A stretch of 64,000 bases of DNA from JADHLK01 sp038131695. GTDB taxonomy: Bacteria; Pseudomonadota; Alphaproteobacteria; Puniceispirillales; Puniceispirillaceae. The position numbers were made by a program, and so were the translations under genes. The DNA lies in NCBI GenBank assembly GCA_038131695.1, contig JAYPQA010000028.1, positions 47,477-111,476 on the forward strand. Direction: 5' to 3'. The notes under the pieces were generated by a model. That model ran no database searches, was not told the DNA's origin, and was given only the letters and a program-made list of their open reading frames with translations. Of the stretch, positions 10,770-20,822 are shown in pieces. How positions within the stretch are numbered: position 1 is the stretch's first letter; each line of letters opens with the position of its first letter.

Positions 10770-12074
10770 TTAGATATGCTCGCGCAGCCATTGGCCGAGA
10801 CGGCCAAACGGGTTTTTCGGGGCCGCCAGCGGGCCGCTATCTTCTTCCAGTTCGGTCTCGCCCTCGGCCAGATGCATGGCCATGCCGACCGAGGCGGCAA
10901 AGGGCAGGTGGCTGGGATGGCTGTCCAGCCCGTCCAGACCTTGCGGCAGGCCGACAGTGGCTGTCCGGTCCCAATAATGGCTGACAAAATCAGCCAGCCC
11001 GGTGAGCTGCGCCCCGCCGCCGGTCAGCACAATGCGCTGGCCTATCGCAGCGGTCATCTGGGCGGCTTCCAGACGCTGGCTTATCAAATCCAGAATTTCC
11101 TCAACCCGCGGCCGGATAATGGCAGCCAGCAGGCTGCGCTCGGCTGTCTCGCCATTGGGCAGGGTGATTTGTTCGGTGGGCAGCCCGACCGTATTCAGCA
11201 CAAAATTATCGCCGCGCGCCGGAAACGGGGCCGCCGCCAGATGATTTTCCGAAACGGCTGTAACAGACCCGTCCATCGCCTTGATCCGCTCGGCATCCGC
11301 CAGCCCCAGATTGAGGATGCGGGCAATATCGCGGGTGATATGCTGGCCGCCCATGCGGATCGTATCGGCATAGACAATCCGGTCATCCATGAACAGGGCC
11401 GCCCCGGTGGTGCCGCCGCCAAAATCCAGCACCAGCGCCCCCAACTCACGCGCTTCGCGGCTCAGACAGGCCCGCCCGGCCATGCAGGCGGCGTGATGGA
11501 TCTGGCCTGCCTCCAAATGCGCTTCCAGCACTGCCCTTTGCAGATTGGCCGCTGTTGTGCGCTCAATCGAGAGCAGGGTTATATCGCTGGCCAGGCGGCT
11601 GCCATGCATACCCAGCGGATTATCAATATGATGCTGCTCATCCACCAGATATTGCAGGCGCTGGCGCTGAATGAGGCTGCGCTGTTCCGGCAGGCCGGTC
11701 TCGCTCTGGCGGGCCCGCAGGCGGCGCAGGTCACGCACCCCGATCTGATTATCCGCCAAATCTATGCCATAGCGGCAAATCTGTGTGGATGGCTTGCCAG
11801 CAGCGGTGACAATATGCAGCTTGCTGACCTGCAAGCCAGCCTTTTTCTCAGCTGCCTGAACAGTTTTGCCCAATGCTGAGCTGAACTTGTCCAGATCAAC
11901 AATCTCCCCCTGTTTCAGCCCGTCCGAGGCGTGCATGGCCTGACCCAGCAGCTGCAGCCTGTCCCCGGACCGCGCCACAATCAGCGCCGTCAGCTTGGAG
12001 GACCCGGCATCAACCACCGCAAAAGGCCCACGCGGTGACCCCTTTTGCTTTGCCTGTTTTTTCTGCCCCATCAT
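10770..12074 (-). CDS. ftsA: Cell division protein FtsA
   Basis: Actin-like ATPase that tethers FtsZ to the membrane. Phosphate-1 motif VVDAGSSKLTALI is near residue 20, followed by the FtsA-specific 1C domain. The phosphate-2 region is LVLDFGGGTTGAALF, and the adenosine motif is IVLTGGGAQLTGL. The C-terminal end GQWLREHI is the amphipathic membrane-targeting helix. I chose the ATG at 12074 (MMGQKKQ), giving 434 residues. An upstream reading to 12212 would run through the tandem repeats and the ftsQ end and has no family support. It follows ftsQ, with a 64-base repeat-filled gap. Confidence 0.94.
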   Translation of the reverse strand: MMGQKKQAKQKGSPRGPFAVVDAGSSKLTALIVARSGDRLQLLGQAMHASDGLKQGEIVDLDKFSSALGKTVQAAEKKAGLQVSKLHIVTAAGKPSTQICRYGIDLADNQIGVRDLRRLRARQSETGLPEQRSLIQRQRLQYLVDEQHHIDNPLGMHGSRLASDITLLSIERTTAANLQRAVLEAHLEAGQIHHAACMAGRACLSREARELGALVLDFGGGTTGAALFMDDRIVYADTIRMGGQHITRDIARILNLGLADAERIKAMDGSVTAVSENHLAAAPFPARGDNFVLNTVGLPTEQITLPNGETAERSLLAAIIRPRVEEILDLISQRLEAAQMTAAIGQRIVLTGGGAQLTGLADFVSHYWDRTATVGLPQGLDGLDSHPSHLPFAASVGMAMHLAEGETELEEDSGPLAAPKNPFGRLGQWLREHI

Positions 12075-12096
12075 TGCTTTATCAATCCCCTTCAGG

Positions 12097-12153
12097 TTTT
12101 GTCCCTTATGTCTTTTGTCCCTTATGTCTTTTGGCCCTCTATGTCTTTTGTCC
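12097..12153. repeat. 16-17-bp tandem repeat between ftsQ and ftsA
   Basis: Units TTTTGTCCCTTATGTC (12097-12112 and 12113-12128), a diverged 17-bp unit (12129-12145) and a partial fourth copy from 12146. The array fills most of the ftsQ-ftsA gap and runs into the last codons of ftsQ, whose stop (12139-12141) lies inside the third unit. This suggests that the duplication grew from the ftsQ end. Confidence 0.88.
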
Positions 12154-12942
12154 GGGCCCGCGCACCGGAATATTTGGCTCCACCACCAGCTGATCGGGTA
12201 TCCGCAGGTCAATGGCGGCCAGATCGCGCTCTATAATCCCCTTTTCGCGTTGCAGGCGGGCCAGTCTTGACCAGGCGGCGGCCGGGTCCTGTTCCGGCAG
12301 CTTGACGGTAATGCCGTTGCGCAGATGCACATCCCAGCGTCGCCCGGCAATCCGTTGTATCGCCCAGACATCATTGTATAATTCCGGCTCGGTGCGCAGC
12401 GTATCCAGAATAAAGCCCGCCTCGCTGGCCGCCTGCTTGCCGGACACAACAGGCAGATGGCCAAACAGCGTTACATCGGCCCCGGCAATCAGCGCCCCGC
12501 TATGGTCAATCAGCTGGTGGCCAGCCCCGGATTGCAGCAGCCCGACCGGAATCCGCTCGGATAAGATGATTTTCAGCCGATCCGGCAAATGCCGCTCAAT
12601 CCGCGCCTCTGCCACCCAGCCTATATCCGCCACGCGGGTGCGCATGGCGGCCAAATCCAGCCCCAATATCGGCATCCCGCGCCAGATTTTCAGCGCCTCC
12701 AGCAAATCTGCATCGCTGGTATGGCTGCGCCCCTCAATATCTATGTGCCGCACGGCCAGACCCATCTCGGCTGTTTTCGCCAGCAGCGCCGGGCGCGCTG
12801 TCTGCCAGTGCCAGGCCAGCCCCACCCCGCCGGACAGAACCAGCAGCATGACAAAGGCGCGCAGCAGCTGCCGCACAGAGAGCTGGGCCAGCCAGCCGGG
12901 TGTCTGCTTGTTCTGCGGCGATGTGTTACCCCTCAATCGCAT
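12139..12942 (-). CDS. ftsQ: Cell division protein FtsQ
   Basis: Bitopic inner-membrane protein of the FtsQLB complex. A short cytoplasmic N-terminus rich in Arg, Gln and Lys precedes one membrane segment at about residues 28-48. A POTRA domain follows (VRHIDIEGRSHTSDADLLEAL, about 63-130), then the FtsQ beta domain with the usual ERIPVGLLQ and GRRWDVHLRNGITVKLPE motifs. The 267-residue length is normal. Its start overlaps the ddl stop by 10 bases. The C-terminus is encoded within a tandem repeat array, so the last few residues may vary. Confidence 0.92.
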   Translation of the reverse strand: MRLRGNTSPQNKQTPGWLAQLSVRQLLRAFVMLLVLSGGVGLAWHWQTARPALLAKTAEMGLAVRHIDIEGRSHTSDADLLEALKIWRGMPILGLDLAAMRTRVADIGWVAEARIERHLPDRLKIILSERIPVGLLQSGAGHQLIDHSGALIAGADVTLFGHLPVVSGKQAASEAGFILDTLRTEPELYNDVWAIQRIAGRRWDVHLRNGITVKLPEQDPAAAWSRLARLQREKGIIERDLAAIDLRIPDQLVVEPNIPVRGPGQKT

Positions 12943-13838
12943 CTCGCCCCCTCCAGCAATCTTTTGACCAGCTCCGGCCCCTCCATCCCGACAAAGGCCG
13001 CCTGTTCAGGAACCAGCGAAGTGCCGGTCATCCCGGGCTGGGTGTTGATCTCCAGCATGAAGAGCTGGCCGCTGCTGTCATCAAAGCGGTAATCTGCGCG
13101 GGCCACGCCGCGGCATCCCAGCACTGAAAAGGCCTTTTCTGCCCAGTCCAGCGCCTGGCGGGTCACCGGATCAGGCAATTTGGCTGGCAGGATATGGTCT
13201 GAGCCGCCCGCCGCATATTTTGCCTGCCAGTCATAAAAGCCGGTTTTCGCAACTATTTCAGTGACGCAGAGCGCCTGACCCTCCAGCACGGCGACCGTCA
13301 ATTCCCGCCCGGGGATAAAGACCTCTGCCATCAGCTCCTGGCCATCCGGCCAATGGCTGCGGGGCAGGGGCGGCTGATCGGTATGGCACAGGGCCACCCC
13401 GACGCTGGAGCCATCCGCGCGCGGCTTGACCACATAGGCCCCGCTGTAATCAACAGGCTGGACGCTGTCATCCTCAGAAAAGGCCAGCAGCGGCGGCAAC
13501 GCGATCCCCACCGTTTCAAACAGGCGGCGCGAGGCGATTTTGTCCATCGCCATCGCAGAGGCCTGAACCCCGCTATGGGTATAGGGGATGTTCAGGATAT
13601 TCAGCATTCCCTGGGCCGATCCATCCTCGCCGATTTGGCCGTGCAGCGCGTTGAACACCAGCTGCGGCTCCAGCGCCAGCAACTCAGAGGCAATATTGCG
13701 GGTGAATTCCAGCTCATGCACTTCCCAGCCCAGCTCTCTGGCCGCCGCGGCGCAATAGGCCCCGGAGAGGCGGCTTATTTCTGCCTCAGATGTCCAGCCG
13801 CCCATCAGAACAGCCAGTTTTTTTTGCGGCCTGTTCAT
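12933..13838 (-). CDS. ddl: D-alanine--D-alanine ligase
   Basis: ATP-grasp ligase that makes the D-Ala-D-Ala terminus of the murein peptide. The N-terminal domain begins KLAVLMGGWTSEAEIS, followed by the central ATP-grasp part with VKPRADGSSVGV, and the metal-binding EINTQPGMT near the end. I chose the ATG at 13838 (MNRPQKK) because it overlaps the murB stop as ATGA and gives 301 residues, the normal size. The first residues of a longer reading to 13919 are out-of-frame murB sequence. Confidence 0.93.
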   Translation of the reverse strand: MNRPQKKLAVLMGGWTSEAEISRLSGAYCAAAARELGWEVHELEFTRNIASELLALEPQLVFNALHGQIGEDGSAQGMLNILNIPYTHSGVQASAMAMDKIASRRLFETVGIALPPLLAFSEDDSVQPVDYSGAYVVKPRADGSSVGVALCHTDQPPLPRSHWPDGQELMAEVFIPGRELTVAVLEGQALCVTEIVAKTGFYDWQAKYAAGGSDHILPAKLPDPVTRQALDWAEKAFSVLGCRGVARADYRFDDSSGQLFMLEINTQPGMTGTSLVPEQAAFVGMEGPELVKRLLEGARCD

Positions 13839-14770
13839 TGGGTTTCCGGCTCCGTTCGGTTGGCCTGTGCCTGTGTCCGGCCCAGACGGCGAATTTCCCA
13901 GCGCAGTTCGGTGCCGCAATGATCGCGCACCTTCTGTCGGACGGTTTCGCCCAGCTGTTCCAGATCAGCGGCGGTTGCGCTGCCATCATTAATCATGAAA
14001 TTGCAATGTTTCTCGCTCATTGCCGCCCCACCAACGCGCAGGCCGCGGCATCCGGCCGCGTCAATCACCTGCCAGGCCTTGCTGCCGTCAGGATTGGCAA
14101 AGGTGGATCCGCCCGTGCGCGCACCGACCGGCTGGCTGGCTCCGCGGCTGGCGATCATCTCTTTCATGCGGGCGCGGATTTCGGCGCGTTCACCGGGCCG
14201 GGCCTGCAGGCGGGCGGAGACGAAAATCCAGTCCTCCGGGGCCCGGCTGGCCCGATAGCTCATCTGCATATCCGGCACGCTGGCCTCGATCAGCTCGCCT
14301 TGCCGGGTCAGCGCGCTGGCAGAGATCACAATATCGCAGAATTCCTGTCCATAGGCGCCGGCATTCATCCGCAGCCCGCCGCCGATTGTGCCGGGAATCC
14401 CGATCAGAAAGGCCAGACCATCCAGCCCGGCCTCTGCTGCATAGCGGGCGACATCCATATCGCGGGCCCCGGCTCCGGCGATCACCTCATCCCCCTCATG
14501 GCGAATATCGGCCAGCTCTCCGGTCAGGCGGATAACCGCCCCCTCCAGGCCGCCATCGCGCACCAGCACATTGGAGCCGGCCCCCAGCACGGTTATCGGC
14601 ATCGCTGCCGGGCAGCTGGCCAGAAAGGCCTGTAAATCAGCCAGATCAGCAGGCTCAAACAGCCAATCAGCTGGCCCGCCCGCCCGCAGCCAGGTCAGCT
14701 CTTGCAAGGCGGCCCCGGCGCTCAGCTTGCCGCGCAATTCCGGCCAGGAGAGGGTCTGCCAGCTGCTCAT
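13835..14770 (-). CDS. murB: UDP-N-acetylenolpyruvoylglucosamine reductase MurB
   Basis: FAD enzyme that reduces the enolpyruvyl group to give UDP-MurNAc. The FAD-binding part shows LRAGGPADWLFEP and GAGSNVLVRDGG. The catalytic serine sits in GGSTFANPDG, and the catalytic glutamate in AMSEKHCNFMIN near the C-terminus. It has the type I layout and a normal length of 311 residues. Its ATG overlaps the murC stop and its stop overlaps the ddl start by four bases each. Confidence 0.95.
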   Translation of the reverse strand: MSSWQTLSWPELRGKLSAGAALQELTWLRAGGPADWLFEPADLADLQAFLASCPAAMPITVLGAGSNVLVRDGGLEGAVIRLTGELADIRHEGDEVIAGAGARDMDVARYAAEAGLDGLAFLIGIPGTIGGGLRMNAGAYGQEFCDIVISASALTRQGELIEASVPDMQMSYRASRAPEDWIFVSARLQARPGERAEIRARMKEMIASRGASQPVGARTGGSTFANPDGSKAWQVIDAAGCRGLRVGGAAMSEKHCNFMINDGSATAADLEQLGETVRQKVRDHCGTELRWEIRRLGRTQAQANRTEPETQ

Positions 14771-16198
14771 TGGCCTGCCTCCTGCTGCTGTTCCAGCTGA
14801 TCCAGCTCAGCTGGCAGGGCGGCAGCCCATTGGCTGGAAGACCCGGCCCCCAGCACCATCACATAATCGCCCGGATTGGCAAGCGCGGCTATTTGGCGGG
14901 CCAGATCAGACGGGCTGTCCAGCACCGCCGGGGCGCGGTGGCCATGATCCCGCAAGCCCGCAACCAGCGCCTCCTTGCTGGCCCCTTCAATCGGCTCCTC
15001 GCCAGCGGCAAAGACATCAGCGACCAGCACCGCATCCGCTTCATTGAAACAGCCGCAGAAATCAGAAAAGAGATCATGCAGCCTGCTATAGCGGTGCGGC
15101 TGGACGACGGCGATCAGCTGGTTATCGCCGCAAGCCAGCCTGCCAGCAGACAGGGCCGCCTGAATCTCCACCGGGTGATGGCCATAATCATCAACAATGG
15201 TAATCCCGCCTGATCGGCCCTTAATATCAAAGCGGCGGCCTACCCCCTTGAAATTGGCCAGACCCTTGGCGATTGTCTGCTCATCAACCCCCATCTCCAG
15301 AGCCACCGCAATGGCCGCCAGGCAATTTTGCACATTATGCAGCCCCAGCATTGGCAGGCGCAGCCCCTTTATCCCGTCCATTGCCATTTGCAGCCGGTCA
15401 GAGAGCTGGACATCAAAGACCATCTGCCCGTCCTGATGGCTGATCGAAACCGCGCGGACATCGGCATTGGTGCTCAGCCCATAGGTGATCACGCGCCGTC
15501 CCTTTATCCGCGGCAACAGGCGCTGGACGGCGGGATGGTCCATGCACAAGGTCGCAAAACCATAAAATGGGATGGCACTCACAAAGCTGGCAAAGGCTTC
15601 TTCGAGCTGCTCAAAAGAGCCGTGATGATCCAGATGTTCCGGGTCAATATTGGTGACAATGGCGACTGTGGGAATCAGCCGGGCAAAAGAGCCGTCACTC
15701 TCATCTGCCTCAACCACCATCCAGTCACCCTTGCCGAGGCGGGCATTGCTGCCCCAGCCGGAAATGATCCCGCCATTGATCACGGTCGGATCAATCCCGG
15801 CAGCATCCAGCAAGGCTGAGACCAGCGAGGTTGTCGTGGTCTTGCCATGCGTGCCGGCGACCGCAACGGACCAGCGCAGCCGCATCAGCTCACCCAGCAT
15901 TTCCGCCCGGTGCACAACCGGCAGGAAAGCGGCCCGCGCCGCGGCCAGCTCCGGATTATCCTCGCGGATAGCGGTAGAGATGACGAGGATAGCGGCCCCG
16001 TCTATATTTTCAGCCGCCTGCGGAATGGCAATTTCAATGCCTTTTTCACGCAAACGCTGAACATTGGCATTTTCGGCAATATCGCTGCCCCGCACCTGAT
16101 AGCCCAGCTCATGCAGGATTTCGGCAATGCCGCTCATGCCGATACCGCCGATACCGGTTAAATGGATGATCCCCGATGGACAGGGGCAGGGCGGTCAT
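14767..16198 (-). CDS. murC: UDP-N-acetylmuramate--L-alanine ligase MurC, leader frame-broken
   Basis: Adds L-alanine to UDP-MurNAc. The ATP motif VAGTHGKTTTTSLV and the Mur ligase C-terminal domain are present. As written, the frame opens only at 16137 (MSGIAEI), without the Rossmann glycine loop. Upstream in the same frame lies HLTGIGGIGMSG but no start codon. A run of four G (plus-strand CCCC at 16171-16174) seems one base too long. With three, the ATG at 16198 gives MTALPLSIG and then the Gly loop, the normal MurC leader. That ATG overlaps the murG stop as ATGA. Corrected length is 476 residues, the usual size. Confidence 0.93.
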
Positions 16199-17297
16199 GC
16201 GGCCCTCCTTGCTGAATCGGCCAGCCGGGCCTCAATGATTTCGACAATGGCGCGGCAGGCTTGCGGGCGCGCGCGGGCCCTGGCCTGTTTGGCCATATTG
16301 TTGCGGCGCGCTGAATCGCCCAGCAGCTGGGTTATCATCTCTGCCAGCTTTTGCGGGCTGGCCTCATTTTCCGGCAAGCTCAGCGCGGCGCCATCTGATA
16401 CCAGGCTGGCCGCATTGGCAGATTGGTGATCATCCATGGCGGCGGCAAAAGGCACAAAGATCGTGGCCCGCCCGGCGGCTGCGACCTCGGCAACCGAGGC
16501 GGCCCCGGCCCGGCAAATAATCAAATCCGCCCGGCCCATCCGCTCTGGCAAATCGGCAAAAAAGCTGGCCAGCTCCACGCTCTGGCCCAGCTCCTGCCAG
16601 CGTTTTTTCAGACTGTCCGCCTGTTCGGCGCGCACCTGCTGGACAATAGAGAGGCGCCCGCGCAGCCCATCCTCCAGCAAGGCGACCGCGGCTGGCACCA
16701 AATCTGCAAACAGGGCGGCCCCCAGCGAGCCGCCAATGACCAGCAACTCCAGCCGGTCCGGGGCAATCGCCGGTTCAGCCTGGCTGAAAAAGGCTGCGCG
16801 CACCGGCAGGCCGGTTTCATCAATGCGGGTTTTATCGGGCAGCGGCTGGCTGTCCGGCCAGCTGGTCAGCAAATGGCCGCAGCGCCGCGCCAAAAACAAA
16901 TTGGCCCGCCCGATACGCGCATTCTGTTCATGCAAGCCAGCCGGTATCCCCAGCCAGCTGGCGGCCAGCAAGGGCGGGGCAGAGGGATAGCCGCCAAATC
17001 CCAGCACAAAGGCAGGCCGCTTGCCCAGCATCAATAAGAGTGACTGCACCCAGCCAGCGGTCAGCTTTGAACAGCGCGCTGATCCGTTTTGCCAGCCCGC
17101 CCAGCCAGCGGCGAGGCGGCAGAAATCTGATGCACAGCCAGGCCGGTCGCTGCCGTCGCCAGCAGTTGCTGGCCGCGCCGATCTGTTAAAAAGGCAACCT
17201 GCCAGCCATCTTTTGCCAGCATCTCAGCAACCGCCACAGCCGGAAAGACATGACCGCCCGTGCCGCCTGCTGCCAGATAGATCAGCTTACCGCTCAT
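16195..17297 (-). CDS. murG: UDP-GlcNAc undecaprenyl transferase MurG, twice frame-broken
   Basis: Peripheral GT-B glycosyltransferase that makes lipid II. The N-terminal part starts MSGKLIYLAAGGTGGHVFP at the ATG 17297, behind a GGAGG site. The acceptor loop is FGGYPSAPPLLAA and the donor-binding part has ICRAGAASVAEVAAAGR. Two breaks separate these pieces, at about 17100 and about 17055. Each lies in a GGG run and each is solved by removing one G, giving LAKRISALFKADRWLVQSLL through the junction. Corrected length is 366 residues, normal for MurG. The start overlaps the end of ftsW by 11 bases. Essential function makes sequence error the likely cause. Confidence 0.92.
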
Positions 17298-18408
17298 GGC
17301 CACCTCCCACCATCGCCGAACGGCGCCGCGTCAGGGCCAGAATGAAACCGGCAGTCATTGCGCTGGCCAGCAGCGAGGAGCCGCCATAGCTGACCAGCGG
17401 CAGGGTCATCCCCTTGGTCGGGATAAGATTGACCGAGCTGGCCATGTGAATGGCCGCCTGCAAGCCGAACTGCATCGCCAGCCCGGCTCCGGCCAGAAGA
17501 TTGAACAGGCCCGGCCCGGCTGCGGATCTGTTAAAGCTGCGCAGCACGAAAAAGGCATAAAGACCGACCAGGAAAACCGCCGCCAGCGCGCCATATTCCT
17601 CAGCCGCAACGGAAAAAATAAAATCCGCATGGGCATCCGGCAAATGCAGCTTGACCGTGCCGTCCCCGGGCCCAACCCCGAGCAGGCCGCCTTCATTAAA
17701 GCTCTGGATAGAGCGATCTGTCTGCATGGAGCCGCCTTCCAGAAACTTGTCCACCCGCCGCTCAACATGGGGCAACAGGTGATAGGCGGCCAACATCGCC
17801 AGCGGTGCGGCCGCAACCGCCCCCAGCACCAGCAGCCAGGGCAGGCCGGCCAGAAACACCTGAAAGCCCCAGGTCAGCGCCACCACAGCTGTCATGCCGA
17901 CATCGGGTTGCAGGATCAGAACACCGACCAGCAGCCCGGCAATGCCGCTGGCCCAGGCCCAGCCGGGGAAATCATCCCCCTCGCGCCAGAGGGTCAGCAG
18001 CCAGGCACAGACAACGGCAAAAAACGGCTTGGCAAATTCAGAAGGCTGCAGGCGCACCGGCCCCAGCTCTATCCAGCGTGTCGCGCCCTTGACCTCTGCC
18101 CCCATGGTCAGCGTGGCCAGCATCAGCCCAAAGGCTCCGGCCAGCCCCAGCAGGCTGACAATGCGGATATGGCGGGCCGAGAGCATGGCCGCGATCAGCA
18201 AACCCAGCAGCGCCGGAACCATATAGAACAGCTGGCGCCAGACAAAATGCTGTTCCGGCAAGCCGATACGTAACGCGACCGGCGGGCTGGCGGCCATTAC
18301 CAATATCGCCCCCAGCACCATCAAGAGCAGCACCATGCTGAGCAGCCAGCGATCCACTGTCCACCACCAGACACCTACCAGCGACTTGTCAGCTCTGTCC
18401 GGCATCAT
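17287..18408 (-). CDS. ftsW: SEDS family glycosyltransferase FtsW
   Basis: Polytopic inner-membrane SEDS protein that polymerises lipid II at the septum together with FtsI. About ten membrane helices are visible, beginning with the stretch around LLSMVLLLMVLGAILVMAA. SEDS hallmarks include GATRWIELGPVRLQPSEFAK and the C-terminal part LIPTKGMTLPLVSYGGSS. The ATG at 18408 (MMPDRADK) overlaps the murD stop, giving 373 residues. An in-frame upstream start at 18432 would lie inside murD. Confidence 0.94.
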   Translation of the reverse strand: MMPDRADKSLVGVWWWTVDRWLLSMVLLLMVLGAILVMAASPPVALRIGLPEQHFVWRQLFYMVPALLGLLIAAMLSARHIRIVSLLGLAGAFGLMLATLTMGAEVKGATRWIELGPVRLQPSEFAKPFFAVVCAWLLTLWREGDDFPGWAWASGIAGLLVGVLILQPDVGMTAVVALTWGFQVFLAGLPWLLVLGAVAAAPLAMLAAYHLLPHVERRVDKFLEGGSMQTDRSIQSFNEGGLLGVGPGDGTVKLHLPDAHADFIFSVAAEEYGALAAVFLVGLYAFFVLRSFNRSAAGPGLFNLLAGAGLAMQFGLQAAIHMASSVNLIPTKGMTLPLVSYGGSSLLASAMTAGFILALTRRRSAMVGGGHER

Positions 18409-19727
18409 GGCCCGTCTCCTGCTGGCTGGCACAGGCTGGCGGCCAGCTTCATAAAGGCGGCCCCGCGTGCTTCAAAATTCTCAAACTGATCAAAAGAGGC
18501 GGCTGCCGGAGAGAGCAGCACCACCGGCTCTCCGCTGGCCTGCAAGGCAGCCCCGAACGCCGCGCGCACCGCCTCATCCATGCTGGCAAAGCATTCTGTT
18601 GCCAGCCGGCCGGCCAGCTGGGCCGCGAAACCCTCAGCCGCCGCGCCATAGAGATAGCCCTGCACCACCCGGTCCAGATGTGGCAGGCACTCTGCCAGCC
18701 CATCCTGTTTGGCCTCACCGCCCGCACACCAGTAAATCTGCTCAAAACTTTGCAGCGCGGTGGCGGCGGCGGCGGCATTGGTGGCTTTTGAATCATTGAC
18801 CAGCCGCACCGGCCCGGCCTGCCCGGCCGGTTGCAGGCGATGCGGCAGCCCGGCAAAGCTGGCAAGCCCGGCTTCAATCTCAGCACTGGCCAGCCCAAGG
18901 CGCGCACAGGCGGCGCGGGCGGCGGCGCAATTCTGGGCATTATGGGCGCCCGGCAGGGCCGGATTGTCCGATAAATCGCTTGCTGAATAGCTGTCCGCCA
19001 AACGGATAAGGTCCGGGGCCTCCGCCCGGCCAGACAGGCTGGCCGCCATCGCGTCCAGAGCCGCGCCCGGCCCCATTATCGCCAGCCCGTCCGCAGCCAG
19101 CCCGGCCAGTATCTGCTGCTTGGCCGCTACATAGCCATCCCAGCCGCCATGCCGGTCCAGATGATCAGCACTCAGATTGAGAATAACGGCAATATCCGGC
19201 CGCAGGGAGGGAGTCAGCTCCAGCTGGTAGGAGGAAATCTCAATCACCCGCACGCCATCCGGCCCGGGGGCAGGCAGGCTGGCCACTGCCGGGCCCAGAT
19301 TACCGCCTGCCACCGCCTCTATGCCGGCTTGCTGCAGAATATGGGTGATCAGCGCGGTGGTTGTGGATTTGCCATTTGTGCCAGTGATCGCAATCCAGCG
19401 CGACGGGCCTTGCAGGCGGATTGCCAGCTCAATATCACAGATCAGCGCCAGCCCGGCCTGTCTGGCCTGCTCGGCGACCGGATGCGGGGCCGGGAATTCA
19501 TGCGGGATGCCGGGGCTGATGACCAGCGCGTCCAGCTGCGGCCAGTCCCAATCCTGCGGCGAAACAAAACAGCCGCCGGGCAGGCTCTCGCAGCCGCTCA
19601 TCTGATCATCAAAACACACCACAGACAGCCCGGCCTCCAGTGCCAGCCGCGCCGCCGCCAGCCCGGCCCGGCCCAGCCCCAGGATGGCTATATTTTCCAG
19701 CTTTGTCGGTGTCTGCCGGGTAATCAT
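18405..19727 (-). CDS. murD: UDP-N-acetylmuramoylalanine--D-glutamate ligase MurD
   Basis: Cytoplasmic Mur ligase adding D-glutamate. The N-terminal Rossmann-like part begins IAILGLGRAGLAAARL, the ATP loop is ITGTNGKSTTTALI, and the metal/carbamoyl-lysine region follows. The C-terminal domain carries LVNDSKATNAAAAATAL, typical of MurD. The length of 440 residues is normal and the frame intact. It lies 6 bp after mraY and overlaps ftsW by four bases. Confidence 0.94.
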   Translation of the reverse strand: MITRQTPTKLENIAILGLGRAGLAAARLALEAGLSVVCFDDQMSGCESLPGGCFVSPQDWDWPQLDALVISPGIPHEFPAPHPVAEQARQAGLALICDIELAIRLQGPSRWIAITGTNGKSTTTALITHILQQAGIEAVAGGNLGPAVASLPAPGPDGVRVIEISSYQLELTPSLRPDIAVILNLSADHLDRHGGWDGYVAAKQQILAGLAADGLAIMGPGAALDAMAASLSGRAEAPDLIRLADSYSASDLSDNPALPGAHNAQNCAAARAACARLGLASAEIEAGLASFAGLPHRLQPAGQAGPVRLVNDSKATNAAAAATALQSFEQIYWCAGGEAKQDGLAECLPHLDRVVQGYLYGAAAEGFAAQLAGRLATECFASMDEAVRAAFGAALQASGEPVVLLSPAAASFDQFENFEARGAAFMKLAASLCQPAGDGP

Positions 19728-19733
19728 CTCATC

Positions 19734-20822
19734 CTATCTCAATTTCAGGGTGGACAGGCTGATCAGGGCGAGGATCACCGAAATGATCCAGAAGCGGATG
19801 ACGATGGTCGGCTCCGCCCAGCCTTTTTTCTCAAAATGATGATGCAGCGGGGCCATCAGGAAAATGCGCCGGCCCGTCAGCTTGAAAGAGGCCACCTGCA
19901 GCACCACCGAAACGGTCTCCAGCACGAACAGCCCGCCTGCTATGGCCAGCACCAGCTCATGGCGGGTAGCGGCGGATACCGCGCCCAGAGCCCCGCCCAG
20001 CGCCAGCGATCCGGTATCTCCCATAAACACCCGTGCGGGCGGCGCATTGAACCACAAAAAGCCCAGCCCGGCCCCTATCAGGGCTCCACACAGGGTGGCC
20101 AGCTCGCCGGTGCCGGGCACATAGTGAATCTGCAAATAGCTGGAAAAATTACTATTGCCGGACAGATAGGCTATCAGCGCAAAACAGGCCGCCACAATCA
20201 TCACCGGCACAATCGCCAGCCCGTCCAGACCATCTGTCAGATTGACCGCATTGGACGCCCCGACCATGACAAAAATCGCAAAAGGCACATAAAACAGACC
20301 CAGATAAAGCAGCGCATCCTTAACAAAGGGAAGTGCCACCCCATAGCGCAACGCATCCGGCGAGAGCTGGATCAAAATCAGCGTCGCAAACAGCGCTGCC
20401 AGCGTCTGCAAGGCCAGCTTGGCCCGCCCGCTGAGCCCGGCACTGGATCGGCGGGTCAGTTTCAGCCAGTCATCAGCGGCCCCGATCAGGCCGAAAATCA
20501 GCACCACCATCAAAACCGGCCAGAGATAGCCATTGCCCCAGGGCACCCAGAGCAGCGTTGCGACAACAAAACTGGCCAGAATCAACAGCCCGCCCATGGT
20601 TGGCGTGCCAGCCTTGGTCAACAGATGTTCGGCCGGGCCATCCTGGCGGATCGGCTGGCCCTCAGCCTGGCGCGATTTCAGCCAGCGGATAAAGGCCGGG
20701 CCAAAAAACAGGCTGAGCAAAAGGGCGGTCATCGTCGCCCCGCCAGTGCGAAAGGTAATATAGCGGAACAGATTGAAAATCTGATACTGATCAGCAAAGG
20801 GAAGCAGCAAATCAGGTAACAT
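19734..20822 (-). CDS. mraY: Phospho-MurNAc-pentapeptide translocase MraY
   Basis: Integral membrane enzyme that attaches phospho-MurNAc-pentapeptide to undecaprenyl phosphate (lipid I). About ten membrane segments. Conserved Asp pairs are seen in AADDWLKL and NLTDGLDGLA, and the loop HHHFEKKGW near the C-terminus is a family hallmark. I chose the ATG at 20822 (MLPDLLLPF), which overlaps the murF stop by one base and gives 362 residues. The longer reading to 21104 is out-of-frame murF. Confidence 0.95.
   Translation of the reverse strand: MLPDLLLPFADQYQIFNLFRYITFRTGGATMTALLLSLFFGPAFIRWLKSRQAEGQPIRQDGPAEHLLTKAGTPTMGGLLILASFVVATLLWVPWGNGYLWPVLMVVLIFGLIGAADDWLKLTRRSSAGLSGRAKLALQTLAALFATLILIQLSPDALRYGVALPFVKDALLYLGLFYVPFAIFVMVGASNAVNLTDGLDGLAIVPVMIVAACFALIAYLSGNSNFSSYLQIHYVPGTGELATLCGALIGAGLGFLWFNAPPARVFMGDTGSLALGGALGAVSAATRHELVLAIAGGLFVLETVSVVLQVASFKLTGRRIFLMAPLHHHFEKKGWAEPTIVIRFWIISVILALISLSTLKLR

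Noticed and set aside
3053..17297. True pseudogenisation of ligA, murC, murG and ftsZ
   Set aside because: These functions cannot be lost together in a living cell, no second copies are visible, and single-base corrections restore family lengths exactly.
19149..20819. Long plus-strand open frame of 556 codons, and similar ones at 17296-18273, 3843-5000 and 5837-6703
   Set aside because: They lie antisense to intact murD/mraY, ftsW, ligA and recN. Composition is Gln/Arg/His-rich with no domain; such frames are common opposite GC-rich genes.
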